Below are positions 44,813-53,337 of a DNA stretch of 64,000 nt, piece after piece (within the stretch, counting starts at the first letter, position 1; each line of letters begins with the position of its first letter). The stretch is from Gordonia polyisoprenivorans NBRC 16320 = JCM 10675. GTDB taxonomy: Bacteria; Actinomycetota; Actinomycetes; Mycobacteriales; Mycobacteriaceae. Under the pieces are notes generated by a model, which was given only the letters and a program-made list of their open reading frames with translations, made no database searches and had not been told where the DNA came from. A program made the translations under genes and the position numbers. The stretch covers positions 248,001 to 312,000 of the forward strand of contig NZ_BAEI01000031.1 in assembly GCF_000241325.1 (NCBI RefSeq), read 5' to 3'.

Positions 44813-45216
44813 CTCGCCGCACGCGGCTCACACCTCGACCATCGGGGGGACCGTTCCCACCCGGGCTTCGTGCCCGATGGCCGTCCTATCCCGGTGGTCG
44901 AGGTGCCGAGGAGCGTTAGCGACGAGCCTCGAGACCTCTTGTGCCGACGGGCTTCCGGTCCACGGTGGTTCGGTTCCAGCTCTGCTGCAGGTGGTCTCGA
45001 GGCTCGCCGCACGCGGCTCGCACCTCGACCATCGGGGGAAGACGTCCATCCCGATGGTCGAGGTGCCGAGGAGCGCCAGCGACGAGCCTCGAGACCCCTT
45101 GTGCTGACGGGATTCCGGGCCACGGGCGGCAGCTCGAACACCTCGACCATCGGGATGGGACTATCTCTATGGAGTTCTCAAACAACAGATGCGGTCCCGG
45201 CGATGCCGGGTGCGGG
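44813..45216. repeat. Four dispersed repeat units plus HNH-element flank in a 457-base gap
   Basis: Gap 44784-45240 between the convergent GT-C gene and HNH copy 2. Repeat units alternate in orientation: 44813-44848, 44896-44938, 44993-45038 and 45056-45098, with a partial unit near 45139. From 45172 (TATCTCTATGGAGTT, then CAGATGCGGTCCCGG) the sequence is nearly identical to 19082 onward. No gene supported. Confidence 0.75.
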
Positions 45217-45240
45217 AATCAGGTTGTGGGGCAGGGTAGG

Positions 45241-46530
45241 TCAGGCTGCGGTGTCGTCGAGTCGCATGGTTCTGCGGTGATACGACGGTATCGGCCGTCG
45301 TTTCGGGTCGACGCTTGCGGGTGGGATCAGCCAGGGGTGTCGGTCGAAGCCCATGATGATGTCCCAGCCGTGGTGGTGCACATCGTCGTGGCAGCTGGTG
45401 CAGAGGAGGCAGCCGTTGTCGAGGTCGGTGGGACCACCGTCGGCCCAGTGGTGCAAATGGTGTCCTTGGCAGCGTCCGGCGTGGGCGCCGCATTTGATAC
45501 ATCCGCGATCACGCACGAGCAACGCTTTGCGTTGTCCTGGGGTGAAGAAGCGTTTCTCTTGACCAACACTGAGCGGTACACCGTTGGGATCGAGCATGAT
45601 TTTGGTGATGGTGGTGTCACAGGACAGCAGTTTGGCGGTGGCTTCGGTGATCGGACCCATGTTCTGCAACTCGCCGCCGAGTGCCGGGTTGTCGGCCGAC
45701 CATGTCCACAACAGGCCGTTGGTCGGTTTCGCTGAGAAGGTGGTGTCGGCCAGTCCTTGTGCCGCGAGTTCGACGATCGTCTCGAACGCGGCAGCACAGA
45801 TCTGCTCAGGCGTCCGCGGATCGGGTGACCCGTCGGGTTGAGGTTTCGGCGCCGACAAGGTTTCCATCAACGTCCGGGTCTTTTCGCCGGCGATGATGTC
45901 GAGGTTCGCTGAGATCTCCAGCCGGCCGTCGTCGGTGATGCGGTCGGTGTAGGAGTTGATCTTCTTGTCCTCTGAGGCCGGTAACCCGCCGGGCGTCTCC
46001 GCGGCGAGCTCGTTGCCCAGCTGCCGTGCGTAGAGGTTGATCTCGGCGGGAGTGAATCCGGCGAAGTAGTGCGACAAGAGTTTCCGCAGGTACTCACACC
46101 GTTGGACGGTGTCGAGGGGTTCGGGGGAGCGGGTGTCGATGTGCGCCAGTCCGCGGACGATGGCGTCGGTGTGTTCGGAGGAGATGGACCCGTCCGCAGC
46201 GTGCGCCAACAACAGATCGACATCGGTGGTGCCGGCCATCCGCACGTACCGACCTGCGACCGAGGGTGCGAAACCCATGCTGATCAACAACTCTCGCAGT
46301 CGGGTCGTCTTGTGGTCGGCGACCCCGAGTCGGTCCATCTCACCGGTGAGGGTCGTGGCGTGGTGATCAACCAGGTTCCGCAACAACAGGACCTGCTTCA
46401 TCGCACCGAAGGCCTGGGGCCCGGTCATCTCCGGATTCCATTGCAGGCCGCTGAGTTGGGTGACGATGTCGGCGAAGACTGCCTCGGCGTCAACATCTTT
46501 GATGTCAAGAGAAGTGGTGGTGTCGATCAT
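45241..46530 (-). CDS. 13E12-family protein: DUF222 plus HNH endonuclease domain (copy 2)
   Basis: 429 residues from ATG 46530, preceded by GGGGAGGG. Same two-domain plan as copy 1 at 19166-20440. The HNH core reads CIKCGAHAGRCQGHH, HWADGGPTDLDNGCLLC, TSCHDDVHHHGW. Differs from copy 1 by a five-residue N-terminal insertion (TSLDIKDVDAE region) and scattered substitutions. All catalytic residues are intact in both, so neither copy looks like a pseudogene. Confidence 0.9.
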   Translation of the reverse strand: MIDTTTSLDIKDVDAEAVFADIVTQLSGLQWNPEMTGPQAFGAMKQVLLLRNLVDHHATTLTGEMDRLGVADHKTTRLRELLISMGFAPSVAGRYVRMAGTTDVDLLLAHAADGSISSEHTDAIVRGLAHIDTRSPEPLDTVQRCEYLRKLLSHYFAGFTPAEINLYARQLGNELAAETPGGLPASEDKKINSYTDRITDDGRLEISANLDIIAGEKTRTLMETLSAPKPQPDGSPDPRTPEQICAAAFETIVELAAQGLADTTFSAKPTNGLLWTWSADNPALGGELQNMGPITEATAKLLSCDTTITKIMLDPNGVPLSVGQEKRFFTPGQRKALLVRDRGCIKCGAHAGRCQGHHLHHWADGGPTDLDNGCLLCTSCHDDVHHHGWDIIMGFDRHPWLIPPASVDPKRRPIPSYHRRTMRLDDTAA

Positions 46531-46566
46531 GGGCCCTCCCCAGCGGCTGATCGGTGCGATGCCTCT

Positions 46567-46595
46567 ATGGTACTCGAACGTATGAAGTAAGGCAA
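46567..46595 (-). promoter_or_regulatory. Promoter of HNH gene copy 2 with TCGAAC dyad
   Basis: Minus strand: TTGCCT (46590-46595), 17 bases, TACCAT (46567-46572). TCGAAC / GTTCGA inverted pair at 46574-46579 and 46600-46605, again 20 bases apart. Conserved with copy 1 although the spacer sequence differs, which supports a functional promoter and operator. A TTGTCCACA 9-mer (minus strand, 46630-46638) follows upstream. Confidence 0.6.
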
Positions 46596-46668
46596 GGGTG
46601 TTCGACAGATCTGTGCAGGGAAAGATGCTTGTGGACAACGGGATTGAGTGCCGGGCCCAACTGGAATC

Positions 46669-47619
46669 TCATGTCGGTGGGGTGTGATAGTGGCCTGTCG
46701 GCATTCGAGTTGCATCGGTTCGACGCTCCGCGCGCCACCCGCCGGCGAACTGGGTGCATGCGGAAGTGAGCACTGTGGTGACGGCCGGCCGCGGCAGCAT
46801 GGGAAGTGAGTGGTGCGTGGCCCCGTCGATGATGTCAACCTGGCAGTGAGACAGAGAATTTCGTGCTGAGTCGGCGATCTTGCCGACGTCGTGGACTCTG
46901 CTGTTTGCCGCGAGGATCACCGACACCGGCACCGTCAACTCGGCCAGCGCCGCCGTCTTCGGTCGGCGCGGGACGCGTGGTCGAGTGGAGGGGAAGTGTG
47001 CGGCGCCGATCGCCGACAATTCGAGCCACTGATGATCCAACGCGGCACCGCCGGTTTCCCATTCGAGAAACGTGCGCTGCCGAGAGCGACTCGGCCGTAG
47101 CAGAATCGGTACTGCGTGGGCGAGGTATTGCATCCGCATTGGTCCAAAACATGAATTGGGGTCGAGCAGCACCAGTCCGCTCACCTGTTCCGGATGCCTG
47201 AGTGCAAAGGCCAGGGCGACCATCGCGCCGTAGGAGTGGCCGACGAGGATCGGACGGTCTGCGCGCAGAGAAGCCAGCGTCGTTTGGAGCCATTCGAGAA
47301 CATCGTCGACCGACCGGATGCGGTCGCGTCCAGGGACGGATAGCCCGGGGTCTCCGATGAAGTCCACTGCGTGGCAACGCCGATGCGCGCCCAGGGGTTC
47401 GGCGACGGTGAACCATTCCGTCAGTGTCGCACCGGCTCCTGGCAGCAGTACGAGATCCGTGCCGCTGCCGCGGCCCCATGATGTCGTGTGAGTCGTGCCG
47501 AATCGGGATGGCAGATCGGCGTCTGTGGCGTCTGTCGGCCAGTGCTCACGTAAGGCTTGGTAGAGGCCGAAGAACTCGCGACCAGCGGGGGTTGAAGTGA
47601 ACGCGTGGCCGTCAGCCAT
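46669..47619 (-). CDS. Alpha/beta-hydrolase
   Basis: 316 residues. LVLLPGAGATLTEW oxyanion region, nucleophile elbow GHSYG at Ser129, late His in DGATHHSLPM. Resembles haloperoxidase/esterase-type hydrolases; substrate unknown. The last ~30 residues (CTQFAGGWRAERRTDATRMP...) go beyond the fold and end about 30 bases from the conserved border of HNH element copy 2, so the tail may have been altered by that element. Divergent from the MarR gene. Confidence 0.82.
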   Translation of the reverse strand: MADGHAFTSTPAGREFFGLYQALREHWPTDATDADLPSRFGTTHTTSWGRGSGTDLVLLPGAGATLTEWFTVAEPLGAHRRCHAVDFIGDPGLSVPGRDRIRSVDDVLEWLQTTLASLRADRPILVGHSYGAMVALAFALRHPEQVSGLVLLDPNSCFGPMRMQYLAHAVPILLRPSRSRQRTFLEWETGGAALDHQWLELSAIGAAHFPSTRPRVPRRPKTAALAELTVPVSVILAANSRVHDVGKIADSARNSLSHCQVDIIDGATHHSLPMLPRPAVTTVLTSACTQFAGGWRAERRTDATRMPTGHYHTPPT

Positions 47620-47645
47620 GACAGTCCTCTCGAAAATCGAGTAAG

Positions 47646-47669
47646 TCGATCATCAAGGTAATTGATCGA
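47646..47669. promoter_or_regulatory. MarR-type operator
   Basis: Arms TCGATCA (47646-47652) and TGATCGA (47663-47669), with an inner overlapping dyad ATCAA-GGTAA-TTGAT (47652-47666). It lies in the 67-base gap between the hydrolase and MarR genes. Typical location for a MarR site controlling both. Confidence 0.55.
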
Positions 47670-47686
47670 TGAGGTACTGTCGAGCG

Positions 47687-48163
47687 ATGCGCCGCGACGA
47701 CAACCTCGACGATTCGCGACCGGAGTATCGGCTCATTCGTGAGTTGCGCGCGTTGACGGTCGAATTGGACCTGTTCGGGGCGCAATTCGCGAAGTCCGAA
47801 GGGCTTCACGCCACCGATCTGCGAGCGTTGATCGTCCTGCTGGAGGCCGAACGCGATGATCAGGCGGTAACGCCGGCGGTGCTCGGTCGTACCCTGGGTG
47901 GACTCAACTCGGCGACAGTGACTGCCATTCTCGATCGGCTAGAACGACGCGGGATGGTCGTGCGAACGCCGGATCGCGACGACCGGCGCCGAGTCCTCGT
48001 CGAGGTGACCGAGCACGCGGGAACTGTTGGAAGAGGTTTTTTCGGTCCGCTGATCGTCCCGGCGGTGGAGGCACTGAAGGACTATGGTCAAGCCGATCTG
48101 CGGCTCATCGAGCGCTTTCTCGACGATATGACGCGAATCGTCACCGACGTGCGGAAGAAGTGA
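47687..48163 (+). CDS. MarR-family transcriptional regulator
   Basis: 158 residues from ATG 47687 (ATG 47669 is an alternative but lies in the operator). Winged HTH: LGRTLGGLNSATVTAILDRL recognition region, wing RTPDRDDRRRVLVEV. Divergent from the alpha/beta-hydrolase, its likely target. Confidence 0.88.
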   Translation: MRRDDNLDDSRPEYRLIRELRALTVELDLFGAQFAKSEGLHATDLRALIVLLEAERDDQAVTPAVLGRTLGGLNSATVTAILDRLERRGMVVRTPDRDDRRRVLVEVTEHAGTVGRGFFGPLIVPAVEALKDYGQADLRLIERFLDDMTRIVTDVRKK

Positions 48164-48172
48164 TCGCTGCCC

Positions 48173-49051
48173 TCAGTTGTTGACCTTGGCGATCACGTTG
48201 TCGGCGTACCAGTTCAGGTGATCGAGCTTCTTCTGTAGGGGTTCGGTGTCTTTGCCGATGATGTAGGGCAACCGGAAGCCGACGATGACATCGGTGATGC
48301 CTTTGTCCTCCAGTCGCTTACAGCCGTCGACGGTGTAGGCGTCGAGCGAGATGACGTGGATCTCGAAGGGGTCGTTGAGTTTTCCCTCGGCCTTGCGGAT
48401 GTCGGTGATCTTGTCTAGCAGGGCGTCGAGTTCCTCGGGCGGCCCACCACCGTGCATCCAGCCGTCGCCGCGGACCACCGCTCGGCGCAGCGCCGCGTCG
48501 GCATGACCGCCGACGAGCAGGGGAATCGGTTCGGTCGGAGCAGGTGCCATCTTGATCTTCGGGATGTCGTAGAACTCGCCGTGGAACTCGAAGTACTCCC
48601 CGGAGGTGAGCCCACGGAAGATGTCCATGCATTCGTCCATACGCTTTCCGCGCCTGCGGAAGTCGACCCCCATGAAGTCGTAGTCCTCGGGCCAGGGGCT
48701 CGTGCCGACCCCGAGCGCGAGCCGGTTGTTGGTCAGGTACGCAACCGAACTCGCCTGTTTGGCGACGAGGGCCGGCGGGCGGACCGGCAGCTTGAGCACG
48801 AACGGTGTGAAGCGAATCGTCGAGGTGACCGCTCCCAGGGCGGCCGCCTCGATGAAGGTCTCGATGAACGCCTTGCCCTCAAGGAACTCTCGATTGCCGT
48901 CGGGCGTGTACGGATAGGTCGCGTCGGACTCTTCGGGGTAGGCGAGTGAGTCCGGAATCGTGAACCCCGCATATCCCGCTGCCTCGGCGGCTTGCGCGAG
49001 CGGCGCGTAGTAGGCCGGATCGGTCATCGCCTCGGCGAAGGTGAAACGCAT
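48173..49051 (-). CDS. LLM-class F420-dependent oxidoreductase
   Basis: 292 residues, luciferase-like TIM barrel. Family features: AAEAAGYAGFTIPDSLAYPE, RFTPFVLKLPVRPPALVAKQ, NNRLALGVGTSPWPEDYDFMG, RRRGKRMDECMDI and IPLLVGGHADAALRRA. These enzymes use F420 (or FMN) to oxidise or reduce varied substrates. A perfect KstR-like palindrome 41 bases upstream suggests a place in steroid catabolism. Confidence 0.9.
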   Translation of the reverse strand: MRFTFAEAMTDPAYYAPLAQAAEAAGYAGFTIPDSLAYPEESDATYPYTPDGNREFLEGKAFIETFIEAAALGAVTSTIRFTPFVLKLPVRPPALVAKQASSVAYLTNNRLALGVGTSPWPEDYDFMGVDFRRRGKRMDECMDIFRGLTSGEYFEFHGEFYDIPKIKMAPAPTEPIPLLVGGHADAALRRAVVRGDGWMHGGGPPEELDALLDKITDIRKAEGKLNDPFEIHVISLDAYTVDGCKRLEDKGITDVIVGFRLPYIIGKDTEPLQKKLDHLNWYADNVIAKVNN

Positions 49052-49091
49052 GCTCTACTCCCGGATAGCCCGTCGTGGTCCGTCTCCACAG

Positions 49092-49105
49092 TAGAACACG
49101 TTCTA
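49092..49105. promoter_or_regulatory. KstR-type operator
   Basis: TAGAACACGTTCTA, a perfect 14-bp palindrome that fits TNNAACNNGTTNNA, the KstR (cholesterol catabolism repressor) site, 41 bases before the oxidoreductase ATG. On the minus strand TACTGT, a possible -10, begins inside its distal end. Confidence 0.7.
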
Positions 49106-49180
49106 GTTTTGCGGGGCAAGGTTGCCGAATCGCTGACAAAGAGCCCAACGCGCAGGCTATCGAACCGCCGATCAGCCCGC

Positions 49181-51364
49181 CTATGCCGCCGGTGCAGTAT
49201 CCGACGCCGGGAAGGGGCGGGAGTTGCCGGTATCAGTCGAGGGCGAGTTGACTCCGCCATCGGTCTTCTCGGCCGGCACATCGGAGGGCGCGCTCTGTTC
49301 GTCGGAGGCAGAATCTCCGGTACCCGACGAACCTCCGGCATCCGACGCTCCGACCGTGCCGCTCTCGGTCCTCGTGGTGGGGGCTTCCGGCGCTGCGTGT
49401 CGGGGAGTCGTCGTGCCGCTGCTGGAGAACTGCGACGCCTGGTCGTCCGGGAGTGCATGGCGTCCCGAGGCGGTGACATCCGGCAAGGGGGAGCTCTCGG
49501 CCGATGCGTTCGACGGCGCCGGGGCGTTCAACTCCGGGATCTGGGTTGCCGCAGTCGCGAGGGCGCCGGTCGATTCGGCTGCCTGAGTCGACGCCTCGAC
49601 GAGTTGCCCGGACGATTGGTTGATCGCTGCGGTGGCGGCGTCGGCGAGCGCCTGCGAAATCTGTGTCGCGGTGGGCGTCACATATTTGGTGAACAGCGGT
49701 GACAGAACTCTCTGCAGAGTGCCGATCGGATCACTCAGGGCCCCGCCGGTGGGGTCTTCGATCTGGGCCAGCTGGAAGATCATGGCGGGCGTCAGTGCGA
49801 TCACCGAGTTCGGGACGCTGCCCAGCAGATCCGAGATCACCTCGGGAATGGCTGTCGACGGCGATCCCGCAGGTGCGGAGCCGATTTGGAAGCCGGGTAG
49901 ACCGACTCCCATGAACGACGGCCCGCTCATCCCGAAGCCGTTGGGGCCCATGTTGAATGATCCGAGCGAGTACACGATCGGGATGGTGGCCTCACCGAGG
50001 TCGATGGTCGCGATCGTCCATCCCGAATCGTAGGCAAAGCCGTCCGGTCCGAGATGGCTCGACTGCAGCAGCGATGTCTGCTGCGCTCCGATCCCCAGCG
50101 ACGGGATCGACCACGACGACGACCGGCTGCCCAGCACGGTGTCGACCGACTGGCCGGTGGTGGTCACCAGACCGGGTGACAGTTGCATGCCGGTGGTGAA
50201 GAGGTTGTCGGGCAGGCTGATTCCCGCTGCGTAGACGGGGACGGTGATCACCTGGTCGTCGGCACCGTCAACGCCGGGGACGACCACCTGGGTCGCCGCG
50301 GCCAGCCATCCGGCAGTCCCGCCGAGTGCGCCGGCGTAGCTGCCGCCCGCCTGCCGCTGGATCACCGAGAAACCGCCGACCCTGATGCCATCAAGAGCCG
50401 AGAGCGCCTCCGAAACAGCACTATTCGGATCATACGTGGTGGTGTGGACCTGGTTGCCGTGTTCGTCGGTCTCGCCGACCCACTTGGTGCCGATGGGAAC
50501 ACAGATGCCCCACACGCATTTCGTCACGATCACCGTGGACCCCTCCGCCACCACCAGCGCATCGGGGTGATTGAGGTTCTGGCCGAACAGTGCTTTCAGT
50601 TCGTCGGAGGTGATGCCGTTCATCGTCACCTTGTCCTGGCTGATCCAGGTGGTGCCGGTGGCTCCGAGCCAGCTGGTACTTCCGGTCCAGCTCGTCGAGG
50701 TGCGGGTGCCGGTCCAGAAACCGAGAGCGTCGTCAATCGAGGGGATGCCTGTCAGCGTTCCGGCGTGTTGGGTCACGCGATCGCCGCCGAGTCCGTCGAC
50801 GACGTCGGCCAGCCCATTCTGAATGGTCGTATTGACGTTGATCCCGTTCAGCTGCAGTAACGCGGCGCCCATCTTGGTGTACACGGATGCCCCGCTTCCC
50901 AGTGTGCCGGCGAGTGGAGCGGCTGCCAGGGCCTGCGCGACCTGTGGGCTGATCCCCGACAGCGTCGTCGTGGCGCCGGGTACGTGGCTGGTGTCGGGTA
51001 CTGCGAGCAGCAACTGCCCACCCTGTGTCAGGGCTTGCAGAAAATTGAGCTGTTCTGTGCTGGTGGAGTATTCGCTCGTGGTCACCGGAACCCACCCGGC
51101 CGGCAGCGCGGCGTGCGCCGGTGCCAGCAGGGCGATCTGGGTTCGGCCGAGGTTGTCGGCAATGGTGATGAGGTTCTGGACCGTCGCATACGTGTTCTGC
51201 GAAACCTGTTGTGAATCGATGGATTCCGCATACGCTTGCCCGGCTGTTCCCGCGGCGATGACCACGCCGGCGCCCAGTGCGACGACGGCTCTGCGGAGCT
51301 TGCGAGTTCGGCGGGTCTCGGCGCGGGCGGCCATGCGGCGTTCTTTCCTGGTGGCTGACAGCAT
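49181..51364 (-). CDS. Large secreted protein of unknown function
   Basis: 727 residues from ATG 51364 with AGAGGA upstream. Basic N-terminus, hydrophobic segment (AVVALGAGVVIAAGTAG) and AYA at 44-46 predict Sec export. The mature part (~47-610) is Gly/Ser/Thr/Ala-rich with only one obvious Cys pair (TKCVWGICVP). The last ~120 residues are a low-complexity Ser/Thr/Pro/Glu tail (SSSGTTTPRHAAPEAPTTR). No wall-anchoring motif or known catalytic domain recognised. It resembles cell-surface proteins of mycolate bacteria, and its neighbours are glfT1, wzt and wzm. Confidence 0.75.
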   Translation of the reverse strand: MLSATRKERRMAARAETRRTRKLRRAVVALGAGVVIAAGTAGQAYAESIDSQQVSQNTYATVQNLITIADNLGRTQIALLAPAHAALPAGWVPVTTSEYSTSTEQLNFLQALTQGGQLLLAVPDTSHVPGATTTLSGISPQVAQALAAAPLAGTLGSGASVYTKMGAALLQLNGINVNTTIQNGLADVVDGLGGDRVTQHAGTLTGIPSIDDALGFWTGTRTSTSWTGSTSWLGATGTTWISQDKVTMNGITSDELKALFGQNLNHPDALVVAEGSTVIVTKCVWGICVPIGTKWVGETDEHGNQVHTTTYDPNSAVSEALSALDGIRVGGFSVIQRQAGGSYAGALGGTAGWLAAATQVVVPGVDGADDQVITVPVYAAGISLPDNLFTTGMQLSPGLVTTTGQSVDTVLGSRSSSWSIPSLGIGAQQTSLLQSSHLGPDGFAYDSGWTIATIDLGEATIPIVYSLGSFNMGPNGFGMSGPSFMGVGLPGFQIGSAPAGSPSTAIPEVISDLLGSVPNSVIALTPAMIFQLAQIEDPTGGALSDPIGTLQRVLSPLFTKYVTPTATQISQALADAATAAINQSSGQLVEASTQAAESTGALATAATQIPELNAPAPSNASAESSPLPDVTASGRHALPDDQASQFSSSGTTTPRHAAPEAPTTRTESGTVGASDAGGSSGTGDSASDEQSAPSDVPAEKTDGGVNSPSTDTGNSRPFPASDTAPAA

Positions 51365-51574
51365 CGTTGCCGGTCCTCTCGTCTCGCGCCCCGCCCAGGA
51401 ACGAGTGAAACGCAGGCAATCGAGGCCCGGTGTCGGTTTCGCGCACTTTCATCCGATCGAAGGAAAGTCGTCCGCCGCCCGAAGGATTCGCGTACATGTC
51501 GCCGATTCGGCTGCCGCACAGACGATCCAGCGATCCTTTGTCGGCGGAAAGGGGGACCTCGGCCTCGTCCCCGA

Positions 51575-52492
51575 CTACTGGTTCGGCCGGACGAACCGCT
51601 CCCGCCGGCCGAGCCGCTGCAGGCGCAGCCACTCGGAGAAGCCCTTGACGTCGTGCTGTTGCACCAGGAAGTACCAGCCGAAACGCGCATACTCCTGCGG
51701 GAGCAGCTTGCGCATCCCGGGCTGACTCATCAGGTAGCCGCGGTTGCGGTAGGTGAAGAACCGCTTGGTCGGGTTGTCCGGGTACTGGGTGTGCATCCGG
51801 CCGCCCATGATCGGCCGGAACTCGTCGGAGCCGTAGGGGTGCAGATACGCAGTGGTCAAACAGGTTCCGAATGGCAGACCGGACCGCTGCAGCCGGCGAT
51901 GCATCTCGACCTCGTCACCGCGGAAGAACAGACGCAGGTCCGGCACGCCGACCATGTCCAGCGTGTCCGCGCGGAACAGGGCTCCGTTGAACAGCGACGC
52001 GATGCCGGGCAACAGATCGTCGCCGCTGTCCTCGCCGTTCTCGAACAGCTCGGAACGCTTACGCCGCCAGGCGATTCCGCGTCGAAGCGGAAATGCAAGG
52101 GTATCCGGATCGTCGATGTTGACGACCACCGGTGACACCTCGGCGAGGTCGTGGCGGGTTGCGCAGCCCAGCAGGATCTCGAGGACCTCGGGCCCCTCGG
52201 GTCGGCCGTCGTCGTCGGCGCACCACACCCAGTCGGCGCCGAGGGCCAGTGCGTGCAGCATGCCCAGCGCGAAACCGCCCGCCCCGCCGAGATTCCGCTC
52301 GGATCCTAGATACGTTGTCGGAACCGGCTGAGCAGCAACGAGTTCGGCGACCGCTGCCTCATCGGCATTGTCGACGACGACGATGTGGTCGACGGGCCGG
52401 GTCTGCGTGGCGAGGACCGACAGTGATGCGGCCAGCAGCTCCGCGCGCCGATGGGTGACGACGACCGCAACGATCTTGTCGCGCATGCTCAT
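51575..52492 (-). CDS. glfT1: GlfT1, galactofuranosyltransferase
   Basis: 305 residues (M. tuberculosis GlfT1 is 304). GT2 enzyme that adds the first two galactofuranose residues to the rhamnosyl-GlcNAc lipid linker, starting the galactan. VVVTHRRAELLAASLSVL, NLGGAGGF and the DxD motif CADDDGRPEG (D93-D95) are present, followed by FFRGDEVEMHRRL. Its start overlaps the wzt stop by four bases, so it is expressed with the exporter. The 210-base gap 51365-51574 shows nothing recognisable. Confidence 0.94.
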   Translation of the reverse strand: MSMRDKIVAVVVTHRRAELLAASLSVLATQTRPVDHIVVVDNADEAAVAELVAAQPVPTTYLGSERNLGGAGGFALGMLHALALGADWVWCADDDGRPEGPEVLEILLGCATRHDLAEVSPVVVNIDDPDTLAFPLRRGIAWRRKRSELFENGEDSGDDLLPGIASLFNGALFRADTLDMVGVPDLRLFFRGDEVEMHRRLQRSGLPFGTCLTTAYLHPYGSDEFRPIMGGRMHTQYPDNPTKRFFTYRNRGYLMSQPGMRKLLPQEYARFGWYFLVQQHDVKGFSEWLRLQRLGRRERFVRPNQ

Positions 52493-53337
52493 TCGGCGGT
52501 GTCGGCTTCCTTCTTCAGGCCGTCGAGAACCTCACGCACATGCGATGCCGCCTCGGGACCCTCATAGGCGTTCACCACGTCCTCGATGCCGCCGTCCATG
52601 CGCACCTCGCCGTGATCGATCCACAGGGCGCGGTCGCACAGCTGGGCGAGGAATTCGTTGGAGTGGCTGGCGAAGACGAGGATGCCCGAGCGCTCCACGA
52701 GTGCCTCGAGGCGGGTCCGCGCCTTCTTCATGAACTCGGCGTCGACGGCGCCGATGCCCTCATCGAGGATGAGGATCTCTGGATCGATGCTGGTCACCAC
52801 GCCGAGGGCGAGTCGCACCCGCATACCGGTGGAGTAGGTGCGCAGCGGCATGTTCAGGTAGTCGCCGAGCTCGGAGAACTCCGCGATCTCGTCGGTCTTC
52901 TTGAGCATCTCCTTGCGGGTCAGTCCCAGGAACATGCCGCGGATGATGATGTTCTCGTAGCCGGAGATCTCCGGATCCATGCCGACCCCGAGGTCGAAGA
53001 CAGGCGCGACGCGGCCGGTCACCTGACAGTGGCCGCGCGTCGGCTCGTAGATCCCCGACAGTAGTCGCAGCAACGTCGACTTACCGGCACCGTTGTGCCC
53101 GACCAATCCGACGCGATCGCCGTGCTCGAGATGCAGATTGATGTTCTTGAGGGCCTCGACGACGATCACGTTCGACGCATTGGCGCCGATCACGCCGCCG
53201 GCCGCACCGATCACCGATTTCTTCAGCGAGCGCGTCTTGGCGTCGAATATCGGGAAGTCGACACACGCATCCCAGGTGTCCACCCGGACAGTGCTCTTGC
53301 TGGTCGCCATGGTTGTCGCCTTATCTCCGCCGGTCAC
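52489..53337 (-). CDS. wzt: Galactan exporter ATPase (Wzt/RfbE)
   Basis: 282 residues. ABC ATPase of the polysaccharide exporter that flips the lipid-linked galactan precursor (Rv3781-like). Walker A GHNGAGKST (80-88), signature-like YSTGMRVRLALG, Walker B ILILDEGIGAVD, switch His in FASHSNEF. It lacks the C-terminal carbohydrate-binding domain found in O9a-type Wzt. N-terminal VDFPIFDAKTRSLKK is the family's gate-helix-like segment. The start overlaps the wzm stop (ATGA). Confidence 0.93.
   Translation of the reverse strand: MTGGDKATTMATSKSTVRVDTWDACVDFPIFDAKTRSLKKSVIGAAGGVIGANASNVIVVEALKNINLHLEHGDRVGLVGHNGAGKSTLLRLLSGIYEPTRGHCQVTGRVAPVFDLGVGMDPEISGYENIIIRGMFLGLTRKEMLKKTDEIAEFSELGDYLNMPLRTYSTGMRVRLALGVVTSIDPEILILDEGIGAVDAEFMKKARTRLEALVERSGILVFASHSNEFLAQLCDRALWIDHGEVRMDGGIEDVVNAYEGPEAASHVREVLDGLKKEADTAE

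Noticed and set aside
44749-45280. Open frames over the repeat-rich gap before HNH copy 2
   Set aside because: Repeat-derived translation, as at 18796-19281.
47669-47686. Earlier ATG for the MarR gene
   Set aside because: It falls inside the operator dyad; ATG 47687 is preferred, though the difference is only six codons.
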